This document shows, one piece after another, positions 20,368 to 30,371 of a stretch of 64,000 nt of DNA. This DNA comes from Halobacillus sp. Nhm2S1 (GTDB taxonomy: Bacteria; Bacillota; Bacilli; Bacillales; Halobacillaceae): the NCBI RefSeq assembly GCF_019599545.1, contig NZ_JAIEZV010000003.1, positions 434,001 through 498,000 of the forward strand, written 5' to 3'. Under the pieces are notes generated by a model. That model saw only the letters and a program-made list of their open reading frames with translations, did no database searches and was not told the DNA's origin. Position numbers and translations under genes: made by a program. Numbering within the stretch: the stretch's first letter is position 1; every line of letters starts with the position of its first letter.

Positions 20368-20751
20368 ATGAAAAAGCTATTGTCAGGGGTCCTGGGGTAT
20401 GGAGTCGGCTCTATTTTTATTCTCATGATTGTGTTTGCTGGCGTATTGGCACTTTTACTAAGGTTCACTGGAATGGAATACGAGACGCTCAATCAAATGG
20501 CATTAGTCGCCGGTATTAGCATACTCGCCATTGGGGGCATGCTCGCTGCCTATAAGGGAGAGCAAAAGGGATGGCTCTCTGGAGGGATGACAGGGGTGAT
20601 CTTCGTCAGTGCCATGATTTTATTTCAGGTTATTTTTGAAAACTCCTGGGTGTCCCTGCCTCAGTTGAGTTATTTTGGAGGACTGGTCCTTGCAGCCTGG
20701 CTTGGAGGTATGATAGGGGTCAACCTGCCACGAAAAACTGTAAAAAGATGA
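20368..20751 (+). CDS. TIGR04086-family small membrane protein (YrzE-like)
   Basis: About 127 residues with four membrane helices (MKKLLSGVLGYGVGSIFILMIVF at the start, then about 40-60, 70-90 and 95-120). The position between yrbG-like and yajC matches yrzE of B. subtilis. The start at 20368 is preceded by AAGGGGGGATAGG; a GTG at 20341 would add nine residues. Function unknown. Confidence 0.75.
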   Translation: MKKLLSGVLGYGVGSIFILMIVFAGVLALLLRFTGMEYETLNQMALVAGISILAIGGMLAAYKGEQKGWLSGGMTGVIFVSAMILFQVIFENSWVSLPQLSYFGGLVLAAWLGGMIGVNLPRKTVKR

Positions 20752-20758
20752 TAAAACG

Positions 20759-20793
20759 TAAAATCCCGCTACAAGGATATGTAGCGGGATTGC
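20759..20793. terminator. Bidirectional terminator between the YrzE-like gene and yajC
   Basis: The hairpin ATCCCGCTACA/TGTAGCGGGAT is flanked by AAA on one side and TTGCATTT on the other, between two converging genes. Confidence 0.85.
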
Positions 20794-20799
20794 ATTTGA

Positions 20800-21057
20800 T
20801 TAGCTCAATTTTTCACGTACGGACGAACGATCGAATTTCAGTTGAGTACCATCTTGTACAGAAATCACAAGAGTACCTTCATCAATCGCATGAATCGTTC
20901 CGTGAAGTCCTCCGATTGTTATAACTCTATCGCCTTTTTGGAGGTCCGACTGCATTTGTTGAACTTGCTTCTGTTTCTTTTGCTGCGGTCGAATCAATAG
21001 GAAATAGAAAATGACAAACATTAGAATAATTGGCAGTAAACCCACTAATGTATCCAT
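20800..21057 (-). CDS. yajC: Preprotein translocase subunit YajC
   Basis: An 85-residue single-pass membrane protein. One helix (about 4-22, LVGLLPIILMFVIFYFLLI) precedes the family motif RPQQKKQKQ and a small cytosolic domain with GDRVITIGGLHGTI. It associates with SecDF. Directly downstream of tgt, as in most bacteria. Confidence 0.96.
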   Translation of the reverse strand: MDTLVGLLPIILMFVIFYFLLIRPQQKKQKQVQQMQSDLQKGDRVITIGGLHGTIHAIDEGTLVISVQDGTQLKFDRSSVREKLS

Positions 21058-21072
21058 TTATTTTCCCCCTTT

Positions 21073-22224
<1,152 letters not shown>

Positions 22225-22243
22225 TCACTCTTGATCCATAAGA

Positions 22244-23269
22244 TCATTTAATGAACATCGCATCTCCAAAACTGAAGAAGCGATACCTTTCTTCTACTGC
22301 CTGTTTATAGGCTTCCAAAATAAAATCGCGTCCAGCAAAGGCGCTCACCAACATAATTAGTGTGGATTTCGGTAAATGGAAGTTTGTAATTAATCCATCG
22401 ATGGCTTTCAGCTTTTGAGGAGGATAGATGAAGATATCCGTCCAACCGCTTGCCTCTTTGAATGTTCCGTGATCACGGATAATCGTCTCGAGAGTTCTCG
22501 TTGAAGTCGTCCCAACAGATATGATTCTTCCGCCTCTTTCTTTGACAGCATTCAACTGATTGGCTGTTTCTCCACTCAACTGATAGAATTCGGCATGCAT
22601 ATCATGTTCCTCCACTTGATCTACACTGACAGGTCGGAAGGTGCCAAGCCCTACGTGGAGCGTCAAATACGCAAGTTCGATTCCCTTGGCCTGCAAATCC
22701 TCCAACAGTTCTTCGGTAAAGTGCAATCCGGCTGTGGGAGCAGCTGCTGAGCCTTCTTCTTTCGCATAGACGGTCTGATATCGATCTCTATCAGACAATT
22801 GCTCTTTGATGTACGGAGGCAAAGGCATCTCTCCCAGAGATTCCAATACTTCAAGAAAAATTCCTTCGTAACGGAATTTGACCTTGCGTCCTCCGTGCTC
22901 CTGCAGTTCTGTACACTCGGCTACAAGTTTCCCTTCTCCGAAGACAATCTTCGTGCCCACTTTCACCTTTTTCGCGGGTTTGACAAGCACGTCCCACTCA
23001 TCATCTTCAGTCTGGTGAAGAAGAAGGACCTCGACTTTCCCACCAGTCCCCTCTTTCGCTCCATATAAGCGAGCTGGTAAAACCTTCGTATTATTTAAAA
23101 CAAGGCAGTCACCTTTTTCTAAGTAATCGGTGATTTGAGAAAAATGACGATGTTCAATGGTTTGCTCTGTGCGGTCACAAACCATGAGCCGGGAAGCTGT
23201 CCGATCTTCCAATGGAACTTGAGCGATCAGCTCTTCCGGTAAATCAAAATCGTATTGCTTAATTTCCAT
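22244..23269 (-). CDS. queA: S-adenosylmethionine:tRNA ribosyltransferase-isomerase
   Basis: A 341-residue protein of usual length making epoxyqueuosine from preQ1-modified tRNA. It has the family signatures [16 protein letters not shown] at the start, [13 protein letters not shown] (about 174) and [12 protein letters not shown] (about 200), with [15 protein letters not shown] near the end. Upstream of tgt in the queuosine operon. Confidence 0.98.
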   Translation of the reverse strand: MEIKQYDFDLPEELIAQVPLEDRTASRLMVCDRTEQTIEHRHFSQITDYLEKGDCLVLNNTKVLPARLYGAKEGTGGKVEVLLLHQTEDDEWDVLVKPAKKVKVGTKIVFGEGKLVAECTELQEHGGRKVKFRYEGIFLEVLESLGEMPLPPYIKEQLSDRDRYQTVYAKEEGSAAAPTAGLHFTEELLEDLQAKGIELAYLTLHVGLGTFRPVSVDQVEEHDMHAEFYQLSGETANQLNAVKERGGRIISVGTTSTRTLETIIRDHGTFKEASGWTDIFIYPPQKLKAIDGLITNFHLPKSTLIMLVSAFAGRDFILEAYKQAVEERYRFFSFGDAMFIK

Positions 23270-23298
23270 GTGAATCCCCTATTCTTATGTTTAATGTA

Positions 23299-23496
23299 TC
23301 AAAATTTCCTTATGAAATAGAAAATCAATGAGAGGACAATGCTCACGATAATGGACGTCATAATCGGAAAGTAAAACGTGACGTTTCCTTTTTTGAAGCT
23401 TAGGTCACCTGGTAACTTTCCAAATATACTCCATAAAATTCCGATCACGATGAACACAATCCCTATCACAATAAAGATTTTACCAAAGCCCGTCAA
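23299..23496 (-). CDS. DUF2905 small membrane protein
   Basis: A 65-residue protein with two hydrophobic helices and the family stretch [24 protein letters not shown]. The TTG start overlaps the ruvB stop (TTGA) with GGAGG 10 bases upstream, so translation is coupled to ruvB. DUF2905 genes are common between ruvB and queA in Bacilli. Function unknown. Confidence 0.85.
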   Translation of the reverse strand: MTGFGKIFIVIGIVFIVIGILWSIFGKLPGDLSFKKGNVTFYFPIMTSIIVSIVLSLIFYFIRKF

Positions 23497-24497
23497 GAGC
23501 CAGGCACCTCCCTGTTGAAGTGTGCGTAAGCTTTTGGTGTGACTACGCGGCCTCTTGGCGTCCGTTGGATATAACCAATTTGCAGAAGAAAAGGCTCATA
23601 AACGTCCTCGATGGTCTGAGGCTCCTCTCCAATCGTTGCGGCTATCGTATCCAAACCTACGGGACCGCCCTGGAAGCTGTCCATGATGCCTTTCAGCAGC
23701 TTGTGGTCGACAAAATCAAGACCTTCCGCATCTACTTGAAGCATTTCAAGCGCTTCCTGCGTCGTTTCCTTGCTGATGACTGTCTCCCCTTTCACCTGGG
23801 CAATATCGCGGACACGCTTCAACAAGCGGTTGGCAATTCTTGGTGTCCCTCTCGAACGACGTGCCACTTCGACAGCTGCCGCAGCATCGATTTCAACAGA
23901 AAAGATTTCTGCTGTCCTTTCTACAATTGCGCAGAGCGCCTTCGTATCATAATATTCCAGACGGCTGTGCACTCCGAAACGATCCCTTAGAGGGGCAGAA
24001 AGCAATCCTGCTCGAGTCGTGGCTCCGACCAAAGTGAAAGGCGGAAGATCAAGTCTTACGGAGCGCGCGCTTGGACCCGTACCTACAACAATATCAAGAC
24101 AAAAATCTTCCATTGCAGGATAGAGGACTTCTTCAACAGAACGTGGAAGGCGATGGATTTCATCAATGAAAAGAACATCTCCTGGTTCCAATGATGATAG
24201 AATCGCTGCTAAGTCCCCGGCTCTTTCAATGGCTGGACCAGCTGTTGTTCGAAACTGGACGCCCATCTCATTTGCAATAATCGAAGCAAGTGTTGTTTTA
24301 CCTAAACCAGGAGGTCCATACAACAACGCATGATCAAGCGGCTCGTTTCTCATTTTTGCCGCTTCAATGAAGATGCTTAGGTTATTTTTCACCTGATCCT
24401 GACCAATATACTGCTTCAGAGTTTCTGGTCGTAAACTAAGCTCAATCTCCTGATCGGTATCCTGTTGTTCCCCAGATATCATGCGATCTTCCAACAT
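23493..24497 (-). CDS. ruvB: Holliday junction branch migration helicase RuvB
   Basis: A 334-residue AAA+ ATPase with Walker [12 protein letters not shown] (about 62-72), Walker B LFIDEIHR (about 110), sensor GATTRAG and the C-terminal winged helix [15 protein letters not shown]. It drives branch migration with RuvA. ruvA lies 15 bases upstream. Confidence 0.98.
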   Translation of the reverse strand: MLEDRMISGEQQDTDQEIELSLRPETLKQYIGQDQVKNNLSIFIEAAKMRNEPLDHALLYGPPGLGKTTLASIIANEMGVQFRTTAGPAIERAGDLAAILSSLEPGDVLFIDEIHRLPRSVEEVLYPAMEDFCLDIVVGTGPSARSVRLDLPPFTLVGATTRAGLLSAPLRDRFGVHSRLEYYDTKALCAIVERTAEIFSVEIDAAAAVEVARRSRGTPRIANRLLKRVRDIAQVKGETVISKETTQEALEMLQVDAEGLDFVDHKLLKGIMDSFQGGPVGLDTIAATIGEEPQTIEDVYEPFLLQIGYIQRTPRGRVVTPKAYAHFNREVPGS

Positions 24498-24512
24498 TCA
24501 TCCCTCCTCACC

Positions 24513-25130
24513 TTAAGATTTCATCAATAGTTGCAGCCCTTGTCTGACATAATCATCTACGCTGCCATGTTTGGCTTTCTCAAGTTCTGTACGGACAAAC
24601 TTCACTTCTTTTTCTGTGTACCCTAAAGCTTTTAATGCTTCTATCGCGTCGTCTACTACGGCCCTTTTCTCTTTCGAGGTCAAATCTTCCTGATAGAAAA
24701 GGGTGTCCTCATTTTCTTCATCAGGAAGCCAGACAATCAATTTTCCTTTCAGATCAAGAATCATCTGCCGTGCTGTCTTCTTTCCTACTCCTGGAAATTT
24801 CGTTAAGTATTTATCGTCTTCCTGCTCAATGGCCGAAACGAATTCTGGTACGCTGACTGTTCCAAGAATAGCAAGAGCTCCTTTTGGTCCAATCCCGGAA
24901 ACGTTCAGTAATTGAGCGAATAGTTGTTTGTCTTCTTTTTTCTTGAATCCAAAAAGCGATTGATTATCTTCTCTTATATAGTGGTACGTATGTACTTTGA
25001 CTTCCTTGTTCATCGCATCTTGAAAATGATATGGATTTGCGCATAGTACTTCGTATCCTATGCCGCCTGTTTCTATTGTCAACGACCCTTCATCGAGTGT
25101 CGTCAATTGACCTTTCACGTAACTAATCAT
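24513..25130 (-). CDS. ruvA: Holliday junction DNA helicase subunit RuvA
   Basis: A 205-residue protein with an N-terminal OB fold (MISYVKGQLTTLDEGSLTIETGGIGYEV), tandem helix-hairpin-helix motifs (LLNVSGIGPKGALAIL and LTKFPGVGKKTARQMILDLKGKL) and the C-terminal RuvB-binding domain (about 155-205). The protein holds the four-way junction open. Confidence 0.97.
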   Translation of the reverse strand: MISYVKGQLTTLDEGSLTIETGGIGYEVLCANPYHFQDAMNKEVKVHTYHYIREDNQSLFGFKKKEDKQLFAQLLNVSGIGPKGALAILGTVSVPEFVSAIEQEDDKYLTKFPGVGKKTARQMILDLKGKLIVWLPDEENEDTLFYQEDLTSKEKRAVVDDAIEALKALGYTEKEVKFVRTELEKAKHGSVDDYVRQGLQLLMKS

Positions 25131-25231
25131 TGTAAAATTCCCTCTCTACCCTTTATTGCTATCCTTCCTATTGTAACATACAAGCACATGTTCGCCCATG
25201 AATAAAAGCCGTGAATCCCCCTTGAAACGGC

Positions 25232-25264
25232 ATAAAACAGCCACTACAATTCGTGGCTGTTTTA
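25232..25264 (-). terminator. Terminator downstream of bofC
   Basis: The hairpin AAAACAGCCAC/GTGGCTGTTTT lies directly after the bofC stop, with A/T runs on both sides. It separates bofC from ruvAB. Confidence 0.85.
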
Positions 25265-25270
25265 CTTCAT

Positions 25271-25840
25271 TTATACTTCTTCTTCTTTGGAGAATTGACG
25301 GACGACCTGCTCAAAATGACGATGATCTTTGATTTTGATCCCCTGTTTCAACTCTTTCTCTCTTTTTGTCTCCAAAGGCTTTATAGGTACAGGTTTAAAG
25401 GATTCTATGACTTTCCCCTGATCAGGAAGGCCTTGAAAGACCGCTAACTCCCCATCCTCTGTCAATCCAAAATACCCCGTCTGTTTAGTCAAGGGAGAAA
25501 TATCATCAACTTGCCTTTGAAAAACTACTTGATCCAATTCCTGTTCTTCAACCACCCATCCCTCATACGAAGCCCAAAAATCCATCATAGACCAAATGGT
25601 TTCTTCTTTCTTCGTGGTTTCTGTCACACCATCTATATAATGCTCTTTCAGAATGACCGTGAGTTTCAAAGGTTCAGGCTTCACTAATGTGGCCACTGCT
25701 TCTGATTGACTCCCTTTACCCTGGATAACTCTTTGGGGCATGTTATCTTTAAAGGTCTTCTGAGGAGTATGATCGATCATCGACCAACTCAATACGGCCA
25801 TCCCTATGGCTAACCCAACAATTAAGGCCCATCGTTTCAT
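25271..25840 (-). CDS. bofC: Forespore regulator BofC (intercompartmental sigma-K checkpoint)
   Basis: A 189-residue exported protein with an N-terminal membrane/signal segment (WALIVGLAIGMAVLSW). The family sequence LTVILKEHYIDGVTETTKKEETIWSMMDFWASYEGW spans about 55-95, and a C-terminal BofC domain contains GYFGLTEDGELAVFQG. BofC restrains the SpoIVB protease in the intermembrane space of sporulating cells. The ruvAB-bofC-yebC order is as in B. subtilis. Confidence 0.9.
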   Translation of the reverse strand: MKRWALIVGLAIGMAVLSWSMIDHTPQKTFKDNMPQRVIQGKGSQSEAVATLVKPEPLKLTVILKEHYIDGVTETTKKEETIWSMMDFWASYEGWVVEEQELDQVVFQRQVDDISPLTKQTGYFGLTEDGELAVFQGLPDQGKVIESFKPVPIKPLETKREKELKQGIKIKDHRHFEQVVRQFSKEEEV

Positions 25841-25860
25841 GACAGGATCCCCCCTAAATT

Positions 25861-25904
25861 AAAATAACTTCTGTTTCTAGTGTGTCCAGAAACAGAAGTT
25901 ATTA
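25861..25904 (-). terminator. Terminator downstream of yebC
   Basis: A long perfect stem, AATAACTTCTGTTTCT paired with AGAAACAGAAGTTATT, lies between the yebC stop and bofC. Confidence 0.85.
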
Positions 25905-25920
25905 TCATAGCAACGGGAGA

Positions 25921-26673
25921 TCACGATAATTTTTCTAGAATGGCTTCATCAGCATCAAGGTTGTGATAGACTTCTTGAACGTCGTCATTATCCTCGAGCA
26001 TATCAATCAGCTTCAACATCTTTTCTACGCCTTCTTCGCCGAGTTCCATATAGGTTTCAGGAATCATGGTCACTTCACTAGTGGTAAAAGCATAGCCGCT
26101 TTCTTCGAGGGACTGCTTCACATCCGAAAAAGATTCGGGATCTGTATAAATCTCAAATTGCTCTTCTGTTGTTTCCATTTCCTCTCCACCCGCTTCAATA
26201 ACTTCAAGCATCAGTTCTTCTTCATCAGCCTCTGTGGTTTCTCTGTCAATGACAAGATAGCCCCAGCGGTTGAACATGAAGGAGACACAGCCATTCTCAC
26301 CTAAATTGCCATCATTTTTATTGAACGCGTGTCTGACGTCTGCAGCTGTACGGTTTTTGTTGTCCGTCAATACTTTAACCATAACCGCTACTCCCCCAGG
26401 ACCATATCCTTCGTACGTATATTCTTCATAATTGACACCCTCAAGATCCCCGGTCGCTTTTTTTATGGCCCGGTCGATGTTATCTTTCGGCATATTGTTT
26501 GATCTTGCTTTATCTACAGCTATGCGCAGCGCAGGGTTCGTTTCCTGATCTCCGCCCCCTTGTTTCGCGGCCATGAAGATCTCACGGGCAAGCTTCATGA
26601 AGAGTTTTCCGCGTTTCGCATCTTGAGCACCTTTTCGATGCTTGATATTACTCCATTTTGAATGGCCAGCCAT
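25921..26673 (-). CDS. yebC: YebC/PmpR-family protein (TACO1 type)
   Basis: About 250 residues starting [23 protein letters not shown], the conserved YebC N-terminus. [24 protein letters not shown] (in part) lies near residue 90 and an acidic second domain follows. Recent work assigns such proteins to translation of polyproline stretches; older work describes DNA-binding regulators. Start at 26673, after GGAGAGGAG; the extra 13 codons upstream are unlikely. B. subtilis yrbC occupies the same position. Confidence 0.95.
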   Translation of the reverse strand: MAGHSKWSNIKHRKGAQDAKRGKLFMKLAREIFMAAKQGGGDQETNPALRIAVDKARSNNMPKDNIDRAIKKATGDLEGVNYEEYTYEGYGPGGVAVMVKVLTDNKNRTAADVRHAFNKNDGNLGENGCVSFMFNRWGYLVIDRETTEADEEELMLEVIEAGGEEMETTEEQFEIYTDPESFSDVKQSLEESGYAFTTSEVTMIPETYMELGEEGVEKMLKLIDMLEDNDDVQEVYHNLDADEAILEKLS

Positions 26674-26720
26674 TGGACATTCTCCTCTCCCAGACAAATC
26701 TTTTAGTTCCATGTATCTTT

Positions 26721-26737
26721 ACGTAAGTTTACTTACG
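26721..26737. promoter_or_regulatory. Inverted repeat in the yebC 5' leader
   Basis: CGTAAGT-TT-ACTTACG (26722-26737) lies between the putative promoter and the yebC start. It could be an operator or a small RNA hairpin; nothing else supports either. Confidence 0.3.
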
Positions 26738-26755
26738 CATTGGTCTCTACTCTCT

Positions 26756-26784
26756 AATATATCACAATCCCCATTTTTCTTGAA
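26756..26784 (-). promoter_or_regulatory. Putative yebC promoter
   Basis: On the minus strand TTCAAG (26779-26784), 17 bases and then TATATT (26756-26761). The -35 is weak (three of six). Confidence 0.45.
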
Positions 26785-26800
26785 AGCGGACCCTTATCCC

Positions 26801-27349
26801 CTATTCTTGGTTGAAGAAGTTCTTAAATCTCTGTCTGATTTTGTCAGGTGCTTCCCTTTCTCTTGCGTTGAAATTTTTCATTTCATCCCAGCTATTGTTA
26901 TTCGTATAGACAATCAAATCTTTATCTGTCACTTGCTTTACCTTAGCTTCTATTTTCTCAGGGATCGACTCATCTCTGAGATCATATGGGTTAATCATGA
27001 CAGCCACATACATACGATCATCGGTTGAATAGGCTTGAGCCATCGTAATTTCCTTCAGTTCATTAACTTTCTCCACAACTGCCATGGCATCTTCGTTGTT
27101 GAAATCATTGTCGTGGGAACGATTGGTTTCGCTATATTTCGCATTTCTAAACTCTTCCTCTGCTGTACGTTTGAAATAACTGTCTTTCCCTGTAGGAATC
27201 TGCCCTCTTCGTTCAATGGCTCCATCTTGTGCGTAACCAAGAGGTTGATAAGGGGAAGATTCTTCTTCTTTCGGCTCCGCGGTTTCATCCGCCTGACATG
27301 CAAACATAAATAACGAGGTTAACATAAGGATACTAACGATTTTCCACAT
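26801..27349 (-). CDS. coxA: YhcN/YlaJ-family sporulation lipoprotein (CoxA-like)
   Basis: A 182-residue lipoprotein. The signal peptide ends in the lipobox LFMFACQ, with the modified Cys at residue 18. An Asp/Glu-rich spacer and the YhcN/YlaJ domain follow (about 95-165, with NELKEITMAQAYSTDDRMYVAVMI in part). Position next to yebC and near safA matches coxA (yrbB), a spore cortex protein of B. subtilis. The Shine-Dalgarno AAGGAG lies inside the 3' arm of the upstream hairpin. Confidence 0.75.
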   Translation of the reverse strand: MWKIVSILMLTSLFMFACQADETAEPKEEESSPYQPLGYAQDGAIERRGQIPTGKDSYFKRTAEEEFRNAKYSETNRSHDNDFNNEDAMAVVEKVNELKEITMAQAYSTDDRMYVAVMINPYDLRDESIPEKIEAKVKQVTDKDLIVYTNNNSWDEMKNFNAREREAPDKIRQRFKNFFNQE

Positions 27350-27350
27350 A

Positions 27351-27397
27351 AAAACATTCTCCTTTTACCCTTACTATGGGTTCAAGAAGAATGTTTT
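27351..27397 (-). terminator. Hairpin between nadE and coxA (terminator or SD-masking element)
   Basis: On the minus strand AAAACATTCT...CTTGAACCC pairs with GGGTAAAAGG...AGAATGTTTT, followed by TTATG. It looks like an intrinsic terminator after nadE. However, its 3' arm contains the coxA ribosome site and it ends at the coxA start codon, so it could also limit coxA translation on read-through mRNA. Confidence 0.6.
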
Positions 27398-27419
27398 AGT
27401 CTGTCAATATTCGCCAAGC

Positions 27420-28196
27420 TTATTTCGGAGGAGCCGTAGGCATTTGACGTTTATGAGCAGAGCGTTTGTGCATCGCTTCAATAATATTTCGGTCTTCTTC
27501 AGGGATTTCTTCCCCTTTCAGATGACGATCAATCATATCATAACTCGTGCCCATTTCGTTCTCATCTGTCTGCCCTTCCCACAATCCTGCACTTGGTTGT
27601 TTATGGATAACTTCATCAGGCACACCCAAATATTTAGCCATTTCTCGAACTTCACCTTTGGTGAGGTTGGAAATAGGAACGAGATCCACGCCTCCATCCC
27701 CGAACTTTGTGAAGTACCCAGTGTACCATTCGGCTGCATTATCTGTCCCGACCACTAAATATTTATGGTTGGTTGCTATTGTATAGAGAGTACTCATTCG
27801 TAAGCGGGCTCTCAAATTAGCATCAGCTAACTTTTCTTGTTCTTCATTGAAAGATCCAGCATCATTCAATTGCTGTTTAATTGTTTGGAACATAACGTTG
27901 TGTGTTTCCGTTAAATCAACGGTCATAACTGGAAGATCGCACGCTTCCACCACGCTTTTTGCATGCACTTGGTCATCGGATTGACTTTTACATGGCATGA
28001 TGACACCCAAAGAGTTATCTGGGAATGCTTTCTTTATCAGGTTGGCAACGACAGCGGAATCGATTCCACCACTGACCCCGACGACCAAACCTTCTACATT
28101 TGCTTCTTTGACTTGTTCCTGAAGCCAGGATACGATTTTTTCAACTTTTTGTTCCACCGGATTGTTCATCCTTTCACACATATGATACCTAATCAT
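27420..28196 (-). CDS. nadE: Ammonia-dependent NAD+ synthetase
   Basis: A 258-residue N-type ATP pyrophosphatase with the P-loop VGVSGGIDSAVVANL (about 40). Active-site stretches are RLRMSTLYTIA, GTDNAAEWYTGYFTKFGDGG (about 150-170) and a C-terminal KRSAHKRQMP. It amidates nicotinate adenine dinucleotide. There is no glutaminase domain, so free ammonia is the expected donor. The ATG at 28196 overlaps the stop of the upstream kinase gene (ATGA), implying coupling. Later Met codons (28181, 28169) are alternatives because no clear ribosome site is seen. Confidence 0.93.
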   Translation of the reverse strand: MIRYHMCERMNNPVEQKVEKIVSWLQEQVKEANVEGLVVGVSGGIDSAVVANLIKKAFPDNSLGVIMPCKSQSDDQVHAKSVVEACDLPVMTVDLTETHNVMFQTIKQQLNDAGSFNEEQEKLADANLRARLRMSTLYTIATNHKYLVVGTDNAAEWYTGYFTKFGDGGVDLVPISNLTKGEVREMAKYLGVPDEVIHKQPSAGLWEGQTDENEMGTSYDMIDRHLKGEEIPEEDRNIIEAMHKRSAHKRQMPTAPPK

Positions 28197-29152
28197 AGCA
28201 TATGCTCAGCATATCGGACAAACTTCTTCCGGTTTTCCCATGCTTTTTCTAATTTTCTCATATGGCGGGGCATCGATGCTTCTTCTCTCAGGCTTAAACG
28301 GTACCCATATAGCCATTCCCTTAAAAGATCAGCAGGAACAAGGACCCCTTTCCACCATATATCCTTGTCAGAAACATGTGGGAAGTATGGCAACAGTGTA
28401 GATTTTCTAAGCTCCACGTATGGTAAAAAACGTTGAGCCAATTGAATGTGATCATATAAACGAGGTCCTGTATGCAAAAGGTCAAAATCAATCATTTTTA
28501 TATTCTTATCTCCATCCACAATGAAATTATGATGAGCTACGTCACCGTGGAGCCATTCATGACGATCCCATGCCTCCTCCTCTACTTCCCCCCAAGGATG
28601 ATCCGTAAAATCCTCCAAGCGTTTGCTCATGCAAGCGTGCAGTTCCTGGAACATTTCCCTCTTCCCTAACTCTGTGAATAGATCTTTCGTTTCTTCAAAT
28701 TGTTCTAAACGCCTTTCCCATTTTACATACAATGGGTCCTTAGGAATGGATAATACTCCAATCCCCTTGGTCGTTCGATGGAAATGATGGAGAATACGCA
28801 CCGCTTGTTTTCGATCCTTATGCCGGTTAAAATCTGCATGCCTTCCTTCCACGCGTTCAAATAATGCCCAGTCGCACCCCAGTTTACTGATGGTAAAAAC
28901 ACGATCATAGAAAGGATACGGTCTTGCAGCTATTTTATAGGCATAATTCCAGTGATCGAAAAACTCCACTTGTTTTTCAATTACATGATACCTGCGATAC
29001 CCCTTCAAAATAAAAGGCAGCCCTTCGAAATTTACTTTATACACCTTCGGTTTGATGGTCTGTTCGTATTCAATCGGAAGCTTTTCCTCCGTTTGCATCC
29101 ATTGAAAAAGGCGATCCGTATATGAATCGCCCATTCGATGTTCAGCTTTCAT
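28193..29152 (-). CDS. Aminoglycoside phosphotransferase/CotS-like kinase-fold protein
   Basis: A 319-residue protein with the APH-fold catalytic loop WLHGDVAHHNFIVD (about 225-238) and a metal-binding IDFDLLHTGPRLYD (about 245). The N-lobe is the RYHVIEKQVEFFDHW region. Spore-associated kinases of the CotS/YutH type have the same fold, and the flanking genes are safA and coxA, so a role in spore coat or small-molecule phosphorylation is possible. The substrate is unknown. Its start overlaps the end of safA by 11 bases and its stop overlaps nadE, so all three may be cotranscribed. Confidence 0.75.
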   Translation of the reverse strand: MKAEHRMGDSYTDRLFQWMQTEEKLPIEYEQTIKPKVYKVNFEGLPFILKGYRRYHVIEKQVEFFDHWNYAYKIAARPYPFYDRVFTISKLGCDWALFERVEGRHADFNRHKDRKQAVRILHHFHRTTKGIGVLSIPKDPLYVKWERRLEQFEETKDLFTELGKREMFQELHACMSKRLEDFTDHPWGEVEEEAWDRHEWLHGDVAHHNFIVDGDKNIKMIDFDLLHTGPRLYDHIQLAQRFLPYVELRKSTLLPYFPHVSDKDIWWKGVLVPADLLREWLYGYRLSLREEASMPRHMRKLEKAWENRKKFVRYAEHML

Positions 29153-30194
29153 CTAAATCATCTTCCCTCCAAGGCTGTTGATATCCTTGGCTCATTTGTT
29201 GAGGATCCCACGGCCCCATTTGTTGTGGATACGGTTGACCCCAGCCTTGCTGTGGCATGCCCCATCCCATGTGAGGAGGTTGCTGTGGCCCATAACCCAT
29301 CGGGTGCTGCATACCCCCATACGGAGCTTGCTCCCATGGCTGCTGAGCGGCGTATGGAGAGTGACCCCAAGGTCCCATCATTGGTCCATATGGTTGCTGT
29401 CCCTGCCCGTCACCACACCCACAGTCTCCACCTGCTTGCACGCCTTGGACCATATCATCGCTTGATTCGTCCCCCATCATGGGTTGCTGCATCGGCATTG
29501 GCTGTTGGTACATCGGCATGTGCATCGGCATCATTACTGGATACGGTGGGCAGCAATAATAGTCTGTATGAACCAACTGCGGCTGCATCGGTTGTTGCAT
29601 TGGCTGCTGCATCGGCTGTTGCATTGGCTGCATCGGTTGATAATAAGGCTGCTCAGCCATAGGAGCTTGTTCCGGAGATTTCATCCCCTTTACTTCCTCC
29701 ATTTTTTCTCCTTTGACATCTTCTTTTAGAGCTTCTTTCGGCGATTCTTCTTTCGGTTGAGGCATAGGCATTTGCGGGAGGTGGAAAGTTGTATAATAAT
29801 TTTGCATCTGCTGATCAATGCTCGGCATGGTAATTGGCATATTCATGTTAATAGGCTGCATCGGCTTCATCGGTTTTTCCATAACACCTTTAGCTACTGG
29901 CTTCTTCTCATCTTCTTTAATTTTAGGAATTGGCTTTGGTGTCGTATCTTTATATGGTGGTTGAGAAGGCATTTCCTTCTTAGGTGCTGGTGCTTGTTGT
30001 TTAGGGGCTTCTTTCTTAGGAGCCTCTTTTTTCACTTGCTTCGTACCTTGGGGGACTTTGATCTTCATACCCGGCATAATCATATCAGGATTGGAAAGCT
30101 GGGTATTCATGGATTTCAACTGTTCAAAGTCGACCCCGTATTTCTTGGCAATGTTCCAGAGTGTATCTCCTTTTTGTACAATGTGAATTCTCAC
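29142..30194 (-). CDS. safA: SafA-like spore coat assembly protein with N-terminal LysM domain
   Basis: About 350 residues. An N-terminal LysM domain (about 1-46, IHIVQKGDTLWNIAKKYGVDFEQLKSMN) is followed by a Lys/Pro/Gln linker and a Met/Pro/Gln/Tyr-rich body. A tandem QPMQ repeat lies around 29580-29640, and the C-terminus is rich in Gly, Trp and Pro. B. subtilis SafA binds cortex peptidoglycan through LysM and organises the inner coat. The GTG start at 30194 is preceded by GGAAGGGAG. The tail differs strongly between species, so the name rests on LysM, composition and the pheA/coxA context. Confidence 0.8.
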   Translation of the reverse strand: MRIHIVQKGDTLWNIAKKYGVDFEQLKSMNTQLSNPDMIMPGMKIKVPQGTKQVKKEAPKKEAPKQQAPAPKKEMPSQPPYKDTTPKPIPKIKEDEKKPVAKGVMEKPMKPMQPINMNMPITMPSIDQQMQNYYTTFHLPQMPMPQPKEESPKEALKEDVKGEKMEEVKGMKSPEQAPMAEQPYYQPMQPMQQPMQQPMQQPMQPQLVHTDYYCCPPYPVMMPMHMPMYQQPMPMQQPMMGDESSDDMVQGVQAGGDCGCGDGQGQQPYGPMMGPWGHSPYAAQQPWEQAPYGGMQHPMGYGPQQPPHMGWGMPQQGWGQPYPQQMGPWDPQQMSQGYQQPWREDDLDES

Positions 30195-30253
30195 ATCTGC
30201 AACTCCCTTCCTGTAATTCTGTAAAAACAATAAGGCAATAATAGCTTCATAAC

Positions 30254-30285
30254 ACTCTATGCAACACAAGCCAAAACATTGATGA
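30254..30285 (-). promoter_or_regulatory. Possible mother-cell (sigma-E-like) promoter of safA
   Basis: On the minus strand TCATCAAT, 16 bases and CATAGAGT (30254-30261) resemble the sigma-E pattern (-35 ATATT-like, -10 CATACA-T), and safA is under sigma-E control in B. subtilis. The match is partial. Confidence 0.3.
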
Positions 30286-30314
30286 AAAAGCCTATAATAA
30301 TTTGATAAAAAATA

Positions 30315-30358
30315 TAAACAAACCCCTGAATCCCTATTAACAAAGGGATTCAGGGGTT
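30315..30358 (-). terminator. Terminator of the pheB-pheA transcript
   Basis: A 15-base stem, AACCCCTGAATCCCT with AGGGATTCAGGGGTT, lies after the pheA stop and is followed by TGTTTAT. Confidence 0.88.
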
Positions 30359-30371
30359 ATGAAAGCCAAGC

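Noticed and set aside
29575-29645. Possible CRISPR-like array
   Set aside because: The 12-base units are directly adjacent with no spacers and are in frame within safA.
29138-29662. 174-codon plus-strand open frame opposite safA
   Set aside because: It is the antisense shadow of the repetitive safA sequence; composition mirrors the repeat and no ribosome site is present.
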